NCBI GenBank assembly: GCA_050747245.1
Contig: JBOGNO010000007.1
Location: 124,001-188,000 of the forward strand
DNA length: 64,000 bases
Direction of reading: 5' to 3'
DNA from: JBOGNO01 sp050747245
GTDB taxonomy: Bacteria; Acidobacteriota; Terriglobia; Acidiferrales; UBA7541
How positions within the stretch are numbered: the first letter of the stretch is position 1; each line of letters starts with the position of its first letter. The notes beneath the pieces were generated by a model that did not search any database, was not told the DNA's origin, and saw only the letters and a list, made by a program, of their open reading frames with translations. Shown here one piece after another: positions 43,718 through 52,204 of the stretch. The position numbers and the translations under genes are program-made.

Positions 43718-44479
43718 ATGCCGCGAATTCTAATCACGAACGATGATGGAATCCACGCGCCCGGCCTGCGCGCGCTGGTGCAGGCGCTCGCGGATACGGG
43801 CGAAGTGACGGTGGTCGCACCGAGCCATGAGCGCAGTGCGGCGGCGCAGTCGCTCACGTTGCGGCAGCCGATTTACGTGGAAAACATCTCCGAACGCGAG
43901 TGGGCGGTAGAAGGCACCCCCGCCGACGCGATGATTTTGGCGTTTCATACGCTGCTCAAGGAAAAGCCGGACCTGGTGATTTCCGGCATCAACCGGGGCG
44001 GGAATCTGGGCGAAAATGTCTATTACTCCGGAACCGTGGGCGCGGCCATGGAAGCGGCGATCAATCGCGTGCCGGCGGTGGCCATTTCCGTGGCGCACCG
44101 CGGCAAGGATTTCGATTTCGCTCCGGCAGCGCAGTTCGCGGCACACCTTGCTCCGTTCATTTTGAAGGAGGGCCTGCCGCCGGGAGTGCTGCTGAACGTG
44201 AATGTGCCGCAGCCGTGGTCCGGAGCGGTGCGGATCACGCGGCAATCGGCGCGCATCACCCGGAATCTGCTGAAAGCGGGCGAAGATCCCCGCGGCAGAA
44301 AATATTATTGGCTGCACGAACAGGAAGTTCGCGAAGGGGTGGAGGCGGACACAGACTATGCGGCCATTTTTTCAGGGGCGATTTCAATCACGCCGCTCAA
44401 GCTCGACCACACACATGCCGCGTCTCTCAAGCATCTCTCCCACTGGGCCGCGCACCTCGAAAAAATTCCGACTCGCTGA
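43718..44479 (+). CDS. surE: 5'/3'-nucleotidase SurE
   Basis: 253 residues from ATG 43718 (TTG 43715 also opens the frame). RILITNDDGIHAPGLRAL carries the metal-binding DD, and VTVVAPSHERSAAAQSLTL and DLVISGINRGGNLGENVYYSGTVGAAMEA are SurE blocks with GxNxGxN-like ligands. It dephosphorylates nucleoside monophosphates and related phosphates. Located 62 nt after the tRNA-Pro gene. Members of this family are often in stress or stationary-phase operons. Confidence 0.95.
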   Translation: MPRILITNDDGIHAPGLRALVQALADTGEVTVVAPSHERSAAAQSLTLRQPIYVENISEREWAVEGTPADAMILAFHTLLKEKPDLVISGINRGGNLGENVYYSGTVGAAMEAAINRVPAVAISVAHRGKDFDFAPAAQFAAHLAPFILKEGLPPGVLLNVNVPQPWSGAVRITRQSARITRNLLKAGEDPRGRKYYWLHEQEVREGVEADTDYAAIFSGAISITPLKLDHTHAASLKHLSHWAAHLEKIPTR

Positions 44480-44596
44480 TTGAGCGGCCGGGCGCCTGGA
44501 TTACATATTCTGGCTCCGATGAAGCCGCTGGTGTACACTGCCGCGGCCAAGGACATCGAAATGGAAGTCCCGGCTAATTCACGGAGGATGAAGCTC

Positions 44597-45379
44597 ATGA
44601 AGCGAAAGTTGTGGAAAGTATTTGCAGGGGTGTGCGCACTCGCGATGGCCGCCGTCTGGGCCGCGCCGGCGGGCGCACAGACGTCAGAGGTTAAAGAAAA
44701 ACCGCCGATGTATTCGTACGTCAGTTTTTGGAACATTCCCCGCGCGCAGTGGGGGGACATGGAAAAGTCAACTGCGAGCGATCAGAAAATCCTGGAAAAG
44801 GCGATGGCTGACGGAACCATTGTGGCCTATGGCGACGACGTGAATATGGTTCACCACCCGGACGGCTCCACGCACGACGATTGGTGGTCAGCAATGTCCA
44901 TGGCCGGGGTGCTCAACGTGCTGGACCAATTCTACAAGTCCGGCAATGCCACAACTCCCGTGCTGGGCAGCGCGACAAAACACTGGGACTCGATCCTGGT
45001 CAGCCGTTATTACCACTGGCATTCGGGATCGTTTAAGGGCGGGTACACGCACGGATCGACCTATACGTTAAAGCGAGACGCGTCGGACGACGCGATTGAG
45101 CTACTCAGCAAGAACCTGATCGTCCCGCTGATGGAGAAGTTGCTCGCCGCCGGCGCGATTCATGAGTACGAAGTCGATACCGAAGCGATCCACACGGAAT
45201 CGCCCCGCACGTTTTGGCTTTTTTACATCGCGGCCAACGCGGAAGGGCTGGACAAGGTTAACGCGGCGCTGCAGGAGGCCTTGAAGGCAAACCCGCTGGG
45301 CGGTCCTGCGTTCGATTCGATGGTGGACTACAACGTGCACCGCGATGAGCTGGATCGCACAAACGCCACGTACAAATAG
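44597..45379 (+). CDS. Secreted protein of unknown function
   Basis: 260 residues from ATG 44597 (GGAGG 9 nt upstream; ATG 44588 is too close to the site). The signal peptide is WKVFAGVCALAMAAVWAAPAGAQ. The mature part (MYSYVSFWNIPRAQWGDMEKS, HHPDGSTHDDWWSAMSMAG, SRYYHWHSGSFKGGYTHGS) is rich in Trp, Tyr and His, with internal repeats of a YxxxW type. No family can be named. It may be periplasmic. It lies 117 nt after surE on the same strand. Confidence 0.7.
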   Translation: MKRKLWKVFAGVCALAMAAVWAAPAGAQTSEVKEKPPMYSYVSFWNIPRAQWGDMEKSTASDQKILEKAMADGTIVAYGDDVNMVHHPDGSTHDDWWSAMSMAGVLNVLDQFYKSGNATTPVLGSATKHWDSILVSRYYHWHSGSFKGGYTHGSTYTLKRDASDDAIELLSKNLIVPLMEKLLAAGAIHEYEVDTEAIHTESPRTFWLFYIAANAEGLDKVNAALQEALKANPLGGPAFDSMVDYNVHRDELDRTNATYK

Positions 45380-45518
45380 TTCCGTTCGTTGCGTTTCCGG
45401 TCCGCGGGCGACCCGAGGTTTGTGGCGCCGCTCGCGGGCCGATTTGTCTTTTCCCGCGCTCACTACTAATAATCTCTAAGTTGGGAGTAAATGCCGCACA
45501 AAGGAGGAATTCCCCGCC

Positions 45519-47360
45519 ATGTTGGATCGCCGACGATTTCTAGCTGTCTGCTCGGGACTGGGTCTCACGTCCACGATTTTTCCGGGCGCACTGTGGATGC
45601 TCGCGCAGGAGAAGGGAAAAATCACAAAGGAAATGATCGAGCAGGCTGCGACGATTGCCGACGTGCCGATTCCAGCAGACGTGATGCCGACGATGCTGGA
45701 ATCTCTGAATGACGCGACGAAGGATTACGAAGAAATTTACAAGTTGCACTTGCCCAATGGCGCCGCGCCAGCATTCAATTTTGATCCGATTCTTGCGAGC
45801 ACAAAATTCGCGCATACGAAGCGCCCGATGGTGATATCGGCGGCACCCGCAGTCGCCGCTCGAGGCGTCCCGAAAAATCTCGAAGATGTAGCCTTTTGCA
45901 CTGTGCGAGAGCTGGCCGAACTAGTCCGCTTGAAGAAGGTATCTTCCCTGGCGCTTACGGAGATGTATCTGGAGCGGCTGAAACGATATGACGCGCAGCT
46001 TAAATTCGTCATCACCCTTACCGAAGAACGCGCGCGCGACAAGGCGAAGGAAGCCGACCGTGAAATTGCCGCCGGAAAATACCGCGGGCCGCTTCACGGA
46101 TTGCCGTGGGGCGCGAAAGATTTGCTGGCGGTGAAGGGTTACCGCACAACGTGGGGCGCGGGGGGATTCGAGAATCAGATGATTGATGAAGACGCGACCG
46201 TGGTGCAGCGCCTGGACGCAGCGGGCGCGGTGCTCGTCGCTAAACTCACGCTGGGCGCGCTGGCGATGGGGGACAAGTGGTTTGGCGGGATGACGCGCAG
46301 TCCATGGAATCCGAATCAGGGGTCAAGCGGCTCATCCGCGGGTTCCGCTTCGGCCACGGCGGCGGGCTGCGTGGCGTTCGCTATGGGCTCAGAAACTCTG
46401 GGTTCCATTTCATCGCCGAGCACCCGGTGCGGAGCGACGGGCCTGCGCCCGACGTTCGGCCTCGTGCCGCGCACGGGCGCTATGGCGCTCTCCTGGAGCA
46501 TGGATAAGCTCGGGCCGCTCTGCCGGGCAGTAGAAGACTGCGCTCTGGTGTTGAGCGCGATCTACGGCCCGGATGAGCGGGATCGCTGCGTTCAGGCCGC
46601 TGCGCTCAATTGGAATGCAAATCTGGATTGGAAGAAATTGAAAATTGGCTACCTGAAGTCGGACTTCGAGAGAAAGCCACAGACGTCGCCGGAAGCTCCG
46701 AAGGAAGAGCCTAATTTATCCGACGAGGAAAAGAAGAAACGTGAGGCGCAAAAAAAGCGGCAGGCGATGTTCAGGGCGCTTACGGAATACGATCACCGGT
46801 TCAATGACGCAGCGCTTGAAAAGCTGGGCGCGATGGGCGTGAAGATGGCTGCGGTCGAATTGCCGAAATTCCCTTACCAGGCGATGCTCTCAATACTCAC
46901 CGCCGAAGCGGCGGCGGCTTTCGACGAACTCACGCGCACGGGCCGCGACAAACTTCTTACAGAGCAAGGGCCGGGAGACTGGCCGAACAGTTTTCGTGTC
47001 GCGCGATTTATTCCCGCGGTGGAATACATTCAAGCCAGCCGCGCGAGATTGGTGGCCATGGAGGCGGTGGCCAAGGCGGTCGAAGGCTTTGATGTAATCG
47101 TTGCTCCGACTTCCAGCGAGCAACTGATCGTGACGAACTTTACGGGTCATCCGGCGGTTATTCTGCCGAACGGATTTCGCGGCGATGATGCTCCGACAAT
47201 TCCGCAGGACGACGGCACGACCGTGGGCGGGCCCGGAACTCCCGTGAGCCTCACTTTCGTGGGGAAGCTTTACGGCGAAGCGGAAATGTGCGCCTTCGCG
47301 CGCGCGTATCAGGAGGCCACGGGCTTTCATCGCAAGCATCCGCCATTGTTTGCGAAGTGA
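45519..47360 (+). CDS. Tat-exported amidase (amidase signature family)
   Basis: 613 residues with an RR-type signal (LDRRRFLAVCSGLGLTSTIF). The amidase signature is GLPWGAKDLLAVKGYRTTWGAGG (catalytic Lys) and SSGSSAGSASATAAGCVAFAMGSETLGSI (the Ser-Ser of the Ser-cisSer-Lys triad). The C-terminus has YIQASRARLVAMEAV and NFTGHPAVILPNGF as in GatA-like amidases. A Lys/Glu-rich insert (about residues 385-415: SPEAPKEEPNLSDEEKKKRE) interrupts the domain, which is unusual. Likely a peptide or nitrile-derived amide hydrolase in the periplasm. The start has GGAGG 11 nt upstream. Confidence 0.9.
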   Translation: MLDRRRFLAVCSGLGLTSTIFPGALWMLAQEKGKITKEMIEQAATIADVPIPADVMPTMLESLNDATKDYEEIYKLHLPNGAAPAFNFDPILASTKFAHTKRPMVISAAPAVAARGVPKNLEDVAFCTVRELAELVRLKKVSSLALTEMYLERLKRYDAQLKFVITLTEERARDKAKEADREIAAGKYRGPLHGLPWGAKDLLAVKGYRTTWGAGGFENQMIDEDATVVQRLDAAGAVLVAKLTLGALAMGDKWFGGMTRSPWNPNQGSSGSSAGSASATAAGCVAFAMGSETLGSISSPSTRCGATGLRPTFGLVPRTGAMALSWSMDKLGPLCRAVEDCALVLSAIYGPDERDRCVQAAALNWNANLDWKKLKIGYLKSDFERKPQTSPEAPKEEPNLSDEEKKKREAQKKRQAMFRALTEYDHRFNDAALEKLGAMGVKMAAVELPKFPYQAMLSILTAEAAAAFDELTRTGRDKLLTEQGPGDWPNSFRVARFIPAVEYIQASRARLVAMEAVAKAVEGFDVIVAPTSSEQLIVTNFTGHPAVILPNGFRGDDAPTIPQDDGTTVGGPGTPVSLTFVGKLYGEAEMCAFARAYQEATGFHRKHPPLFAK

Positions 47361-47412
47361 TCGTTCAGAGCTCCGTGCCAGTGGCCTGCAGCGCACAGGG
47401 AAGTGATTCCGA

Positions 47413-48189
47413 CTATTCGTAGAGAAGAACAGCTAGCCGATACCCGCTGAATCCGGAAGATTTTTCGCTCTGACAAGCTCCGACCTCAGCCGAGCGATAA
47501 CGGCCGCTTCGTATTTTCTGCGCAAGAATGTCGGGAAGAGCTTTGAGGTCGCTGGTCTGGTATCGGACTTCGGCGTAAGGCTGGCGCTTGTTGGAATAAT
47601 TGCGACCGAGGGCGCAAACCTGCCGCGCGAGATTCGATTCGCCAAGCAGCCGCAGACCGTGCGCTTGGAGGATCGCACCTACGCTTTTCTCCTGCTCCTC
47701 GACAGACATGATCTCTATCGCATGAGAGAAATCCTCCACAGCAAAAAATTGGCCGTCGCGCTCGATGACGGCGAGGCCGAGGGAATTCGAATCCGAATTG
47801 AGAAGGTTGGCGCGATGCGGCGCTGAATTCATCCACATCGCGTGGATAGTTGCGGCGCTTGGGCCTTCGGCCACATTCTCCGCAATCGAGCTGAAGCGGG
47901 CACCAGCTTGCGTGGCGCGTGATTCGAGGCCGGCCTCTCCCGGGAACTGATGCGAGAGTGAATTCATTTGGGCCATGCGCAGGGCGTGTGTGTGGGCTGC
48001 ACGGGCGAGAGAATCGCTCCATTCGAGCGGCGGCAATCCTTGCGCTGCGCGCGAGCGATTGGCAGAATCAAATAAAAACTGCTCCTCGCTCGTCTTCTTC
48101 TGCTGCGCGAAGCCTGATCGGGGAAAGACAGCCAGGATACAAATCAGCAGGGCTGCGATCTTGGAAGAACTCCTCACGGCATTGCTCAT
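47413..48189 (-). CDS. CAP-domain (SCP/PR1-like) secreted protein
   Basis: 258 residues with a signal peptide (KIAALLICILAVFPRSGFAQ). LFDSANRSRAAQGLPPLEWSDSLARAAHTHALRMAQMN, LSHQFPGEAGLESRATQAGARFSSIAENVAEG and MNSAPHRANLLNSDSNSLGLAVIERDG form the CAP core, with the His in APHRANLL and EN in IAEN. A C-terminal part of about 90 residues (VEEQEKSVGAILQAHGLRLLG to YRLAVLLYE) has no clear family. CAP proteins here may bind sterols or lipids or act on cell-wall components. Convergent with the amidase gene. Confidence 0.82.
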   Translation of the reverse strand: MSNAVRSSSKIAALLICILAVFPRSGFAQQKKTSEEQFLFDSANRSRAAQGLPPLEWSDSLARAAHTHALRMAQMNSLSHQFPGEAGLESRATQAGARFSSIAENVAEGPSAATIHAMWMNSAPHRANLLNSDSNSLGLAVIERDGQFFAVEDFSHAIEIMSVEEQEKSVGAILQAHGLRLLGESNLARQVCALGRNYSNKRQPYAEVRYQTSDLKALPDILAQKIRSGRYRSAEVGACQSEKSSGFSGYRLAVLLYE

Positions 48190-48291
48190 AATGATTGAAA
48201 CGCTGTGGCAACTTTTTCACTTGCGAAAATCCGCTGCTAGGTTTCAATTTCGATACTGCGGCATCGCGCGATGCCCGGCACAGTCCGCACA

Positions 48292-48330
48292 GAAAAATTC
48301 ACCCCGGGCGGGCCGGATCCCGGGGTGAAT
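48292..48330 (-). terminator. Intrinsic terminator of the FecR-domain gene
   Basis: ATTCACCCCGGG (48297-48308) and CCCGGGGTGAAT (48319-48330) form a perfect 12-bp stem with a 10-nt loop. On the minus strand it is followed by TTTTTC (48296-48291). It lies 20 nt after the stop of the gene at 48350. Confidence 0.9.
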
Positions 48331-48349
48331 GATTGTTGATGATGCGAGA

Positions 48350-50614
48350 TTAGTGGCCGCCGCGGCCTCCGCCGGAAGAGTGCGAGGGTCCGGACGAGTG
48401 CCCGCCGCCGCTGCTGCCTCCGCGGCTTCCGCCATTACTACCGCCGCGGTAACCGCCGCCACTATTGCCGCTGGGCGCGCGGTAGCCGCCACCGCTGTTG
48501 CCGCTGGGTCCGCGATAGCCGCCGTATCCGCTATTGCTGCGAGGTGCGCTCGGGGGCGGGCCGCCGCGGTTGTTGCTCCCGCCGTAGTATCCGCCGCGGC
48601 TCGGCGGAGCCTGGCGTTGCGTGACGATCGGCTTGTTCATTTGCAGCGGAGGACGAGACGTGCTGGGCGGCGTCTGGCTTCGCGTCGAAGGAGGGAAGCG
48701 CTGCCAGCCATCGTTCGGGCGATTGCCAGGATTTGAAGTCTCCGGCCGAGACGGAACGTTCATCGCGCCGTTCGGGCGATATGGTCCATTCATCGAACGG
48801 CTCGGCGGCGAAAAGGGAACTGGAGTCTGGCGCCCTGGTGTATTTGGCGTGACTGTGGAAGGCCTGATCGAGCCCGAGTTCCGCATGACAGGAGGTGTCC
48901 CGCTCGATCCGAACCTTTGCCATCCATTGTTCTTCTGCACCTGCGTAGGCGTAGACCTGGAAGTAATGGCGGGCGAACTTGGAGTTGGCTGTCTGCCAAA
49001 ATTCGTACCATTGCCCATGTTTTTTACCCCGCCCCCCGGGGGATTCGTTGACAGGGTTGTCCGCGGACCGGAAGAGCTAGGGGCATTCCTGCCGCCCGCA
49101 ACTATGGGCGTGGTGCGCGCATTGTTTTGGATGGACTTCTGAAGCTGCGCCGCTTGCTGATTGAACGGCTGAGGCGAGGCAGGCGGCTGGGTCTTCGAGA
49201 AAAAGCGCTGCTGTGTGATTCCGCCAGAGTGGATGGTTCCCGGGCTGGCGGGCCGGCCGGATGCGCTGAGGCTGGCGCGGGTCGGAACAACCGGCAAATT
49301 CCCGGTCATCAGCCGAGCGTTCTGCATCAGCGCGGGGCTTGCCGGCGCGGCACCTACACGTCCCGCGCCAAACTTGTTCCCCGGCACAGTGGAGATGGAA
49401 CGCGCAAACTTGTCGTCGTTCAAACGGCGCAGGTTCGAGAAGCGGTCGCCGTCGTGAAGCGGATCGAATCCGCGCCTCTCGTCCCTAATGTGCCGCTCGT
49501 CTCGGAAGTCATCGTCGCGGAAATCGTCCCGGTCGCGTCCCCACCAGGGGAAGAATCGGTCGCACGGCCCGCTGGGAAACCATCCGATGGAGCCAAATCC
49601 GAAACCAAACCCGACACCGAATCCACCTCCGTAACCAAATCCGACGAAGGAAACGTAGGCCGGCGCCCAAACCGGGTAGTAAGCGGGGTACGCATACACG
49701 GGGCCGGGCCACCAAGCCCATCCGCCTCCATATTCGAACCATCGGCCGTAGTGGTAAGGCGCCCATCCCCAAGGCTCGTAGGAAACCCACGTCCAGCCAT
49801 AATAAGGTTCATATACCCACTGTCCTTCACGGTAAGGAGCCCATCCCGAACCAACCGCTGGCACCCAAACGGAACCGTAATCCGGCACATTTTCCCAGTG
49901 CCCGTAGGCATCGAGATCCGCCGTGCCAGTGTAATAACGATCCGTGTGATGCCAGCTTTGCGCACTGTTGATTTGTCGATCGCGGTCTCTGTTCCAGGAA
50001 TCAAATTCATCCTGCGCGGGGGCATCGGTAATCTGATATTGCACATTATCTCCGGTACCCTGGACAGTTATGAGTTGACCGGACTCGACGCGCGTGCTGC
50101 CCTGAGGCGTCGAGATGTCTGCTGCGCCTTGACGCACAGACAACTCGCTCTGGCCATCGGGACTCACAAACAATCGGTAGATTCCCTGTCCCTGGGCCGG
50201 ACGAATCGCCACGTTGGGAGTGTCAATTTCCGTTGCGGCTTCGCCGTCCTTGAAAACGGAATAACTGACCAATCCTTGCCCGACCTGGATTTGAATCTCC
50301 GTGCGCGTGATGTTGGCAATAGTGACCTCCGTATTCTCGGAGAGCCGGAGAACGTCCGCGTAGTCGAGTTGCAATTCCGCGCGCGAATCTTTGCCGGTCG
50401 AAATCTTGTCGCCCGTAACTAGGGGCGCGTTCAAAGCCGCGGCGCTCCAATCACCGGAATCACCGCGCTGAGTGGAGACTTCGCCGCGGATAAAGCTAAT
50501 CCGTGCGACGCCTGCCGATGTGTTCGCGGCTCCCTGTTCCTGCGCCTGGGCAATGCCCGCGCCTGCAAGCGCCAGAATTAGAGCTACAGTTCCATTAAGA
50601 ATTAGGTTCTTCAT
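48350..50614 (-). CDS. Secreted FecR-domain protein with Gly/Pro-rich C-terminal region
   Basis: 754 residues with a signal peptide (GTVALILALAGAGIAQAQ). A FecR-like domain is near residue 35-190 (ARISFIRGEVSTQRGDSGDW, GDKISTGKDSRAELQLDYADVLRLSENTEVTI). Next is a Trp/Tyr/Gly-rich DUF6600-like segment (NVPDYGSVWVPAVGSGWAPYREGQWVYEPYYGWTWVSYEPWGWAPYHYGRW). Then a long Asn/Pro/Ser-rich and finally Gly/Tyr/Arg repeats (GGYRG). Such proteins are surface-exposed in Acidobacteriota. The upstream region has a strong -24/-12 promoter (see promoter entry), and an NtrC-type regulator lies just upstream, which may control it. Confidence 0.85.
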   Translation of the reverse strand: MKNLILNGTVALILALAGAGIAQAQEQGAANTSAGVARISFIRGEVSTQRGDSGDWSAAALNAPLVTGDKISTGKDSRAELQLDYADVLRLSENTEVTIANITRTEIQIQVGQGLVSYSVFKDGEAATEIDTPNVAIRPAQGQGIYRLFVSPDGQSELSVRQGAADISTPQGSTRVESGQLITVQGTGDNVQYQITDAPAQDEFDSWNRDRDRQINSAQSWHHTDRYYTGTADLDAYGHWENVPDYGSVWVPAVGSGWAPYREGQWVYEPYYGWTWVSYEPWGWAPYHYGRWFEYGGGWAWWPGPVYAYPAYYPVWAPAYVSFVGFGYGGGFGVGFGFGFGSIGWFPSGPCDRFFPWWGRDRDDFRDDDFRDERHIRDERRGFDPLHDGDRFSNLRRLNDDKFARSISTVPGNKFGAGRVGAAPASPALMQNARLMTGNLPVVPTRASLSASGRPASPGTIHSGGITQQRFFSKTQPPASPQPFNQQAAQLQKSIQNNARTTPIVAGGRNAPSSSGPRTTLSTNPPGGGVKNMGNGTNFGRQPTPSSPAITSRSTPTQVQKNNGWQRFGSSGTPPVMRNSGSIRPSTVTPNTPGRQTPVPFSPPSRSMNGPYRPNGAMNVPSRPETSNPGNRPNDGWQRFPPSTRSQTPPSTSRPPLQMNKPIVTQRQAPPSRGGYYGGSNNRGGPPPSAPRSNSGYGGYRGPSGNSGGGYRAPSGNSGGGYRGGSNGGSRGGSSGGGHSSGPSHSSGGGRGGH

Positions 50615-50669
50615 GGCCCACCTCTCATCAGCGGGAACCGTCTAAACACCACCCGCGCTGGAGGAGAAG

Positions 50670-50685
50670 TGCAAGCTGCTTGCCA
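50670..50685 (-). promoter_or_regulatory. Sigma-54 (-24/-12) promoter of the FecR-domain gene
   Basis: TGGCAAGCAGCTTGCA on the minus strand (50685-50670). It matches TGGCACGNNNNTTGCA at all but one of the conserved positions, with GG-N10-GC spacing. Transcription would start about 12 nt further on, giving a leader of about 45 nt before ATG 50614. The regulator encoded at 50822 has GAFTGA, the sigma-54 contact motif. An imperfect CAGAC...GTCTG inverted repeat overlaps the promoter upstream side. Confidence 0.8.
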
Positions 50686-50821
50686 GACTGCTTAGGTCTG
50701 ATGATGTTTTATCTAACGTGTTTGTCTGTGTTTACGAGGGGGCCTGAGTGAGTTTCGGATGCGCGCAAGTTCGAGCTGGTGGCTTTCAATCGAAGGTGGT
50801 GGTTTTGAGCCACATCTAGAA

Positions 50822-52204
50822 TTAGGCCTCTTTTGCGTTTTCTGGCTCGTCGGGGATGCCCATTCTTGACAGGCGGTAGCGCAGCGCGTTGCGTGACAGG
50901 CCGAGCAGGCGTGCCGCGCGGCTCTTGTTTCCATTGGCGCGGCGGACGGCCTCGCGAATTATCTCGTCCTCCCACTGCTCAAGCGTCACACCCTCGGGCA
51001 GGAGTGGCTCGGTAGAATTTCTAGGTTTGGGGCGCCCCGGGTCCAGCTGAACGTCTGCAGGTTCGAGAACTGTCCCCTTCGTCAACGCCGCGGCCCGCTC
51101 GAGGACATTTTCGAGTTCGCGGACATTTCCAGGCCAGTGAAAACCCATCAGGAGTTGCATCGCTTCGGGGCTGATACTAGTGGTCTTCTTGCCGAATTCT
51201 GCCGAGAAACGGGAAAGAAACAAATTCGCAAGCTCGGGGATGTCTTCCTTGTGTTCGCGCAACGGTGGGATGTCAATCGGGACGACGTTCAAACGGTAGT
51301 AGAGGTCTTCGCGAAATGTGCCCTCTTCAAGCGCCGCGCGCAGATCCCGGTTCGTGGCGGCCACCAATCGCACATCTACTTTGAGTGTGCGAGTGCCGCC
51401 CAAGCGTTCGAATTCGCGCTCCTGCAACACGCGGAGGAGCTTTACCTGTGTGGCAGCCGGCACGTCGCCGATCTCATCGAGAAAGAGCGTCCCCTTATCC
51501 GCCAATTCGAATTTTCCAGGCTTGTTCGTCGTGGCTCCTGTGAAAGCGCCTTTTTCATAACCGAAGAGCTCGCTTTCCAGCAGATTTTCCGGAATTGCAG
51601 TGCTATTGATTTTGATGAAGGGTCCCGAGGCGCGGCGCGATTTTTGGTGAATGGCGCGCGCGAACAGATCTTTTCCGACGCCACTCTCGCCTCCGAGCAA
51701 GACAGTGGAGTTAGTGGGAGCCACGCGCTCCACCAGCGCGAGCACCTCCTGCATCTTCGCGCTCCTGGCTACGATGTTGGGATGTTCGAAACGCCGGCCC
51801 AACGCTTCGCGGAGCGAGAGATTTTCCTCGCGCAGATGGCGCACATCGAGTTCCTTGTGGACCACCATGCGCATTTCGGCGAGCGAAAAGGGCTTCAATA
51901 CATAATCGCTGGCGCCTGCCTTCATGGCTTCAACTGCCGTTTCGACCGTCCCGAATGCCGTCATCACAACAACCGGAAGAGAAGCTTGGGAGCGTTTCAC
52001 GGCTTGAAGAAATTCGAGGCCATCCATTCCGGGAAGCTTGAGATCGGTGAGCACCAGATCCACCGTCTCTTGCCGCAGATGGTTCAGTCCCGTCTCGGCA
52101 TCCGGCGCGGCGAGCGTCCGGAATCCATCTTCACCGAGATTCAACTCGAGAAGCCGGCGCAGTTTGGCTTCATCCTCAACAATGAGTATGGTCGGCAAGG
52201 TCAT
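50822..52204 (-). CDS. NtrC-family sigma-54 response regulator
   Basis: 460 residues. The receiver domain is TILIVEDEAKLRRLLELN with the phospho-Asp in VDLVLTDLKLPGMDGLE. The AAA+ domain has LLGGESGVGKDLFARAIHQ (Walker A), GYEKGAFTGATTNKPGKFELAD (GAFTGA loop, contacts sigma-54) and GTLFLDEIGDVPAATQVKLL (Walker B). A Fis-type HTH ends it (KSRAARLLGLSRNALRYRLSRMG). Its start ATG 52204 directly follows the kinase TGA. It should be phosphorylated by that kinase. The FecR gene just downstream has a sigma-54 promoter. Confidence 0.95.
   Translation of the reverse strand: MTLPTILIVEDEAKLRRLLELNLGEDGFRTLAAPDAETGLNHLRQETVDLVLTDLKLPGMDGLEFLQAVKRSQASLPVVVMTAFGTVETAVEAMKAGASDYVLKPFSLAEMRMVVHKELDVRHLREENLSLREALGRRFEHPNIVARSAKMQEVLALVERVAPTNSTVLLGGESGVGKDLFARAIHQKSRRASGPFIKINSTAIPENLLESELFGYEKGAFTGATTNKPGKFELADKGTLFLDEIGDVPAATQVKLLRVLQEREFERLGGTRTLKVDVRLVAATNRDLRAALEEGTFREDLYYRLNVVPIDIPPLREHKEDIPELANLFLSRFSAEFGKKTTSISPEAMQLLMGFHWPGNVRELENVLERAAALTKGTVLEPADVQLDPGRPKPRNSTEPLLPEGVTLEQWEDEIIREAVRRANGNKSRAARLLGLSRNALRYRLSRMGIPDEPENAKEA

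Noticed and set aside
49127..50422. 431-residue plus-strand open frame
   Set aside because: Antisense to the FecR-domain gene, which has a signal peptide, promoter and terminator.
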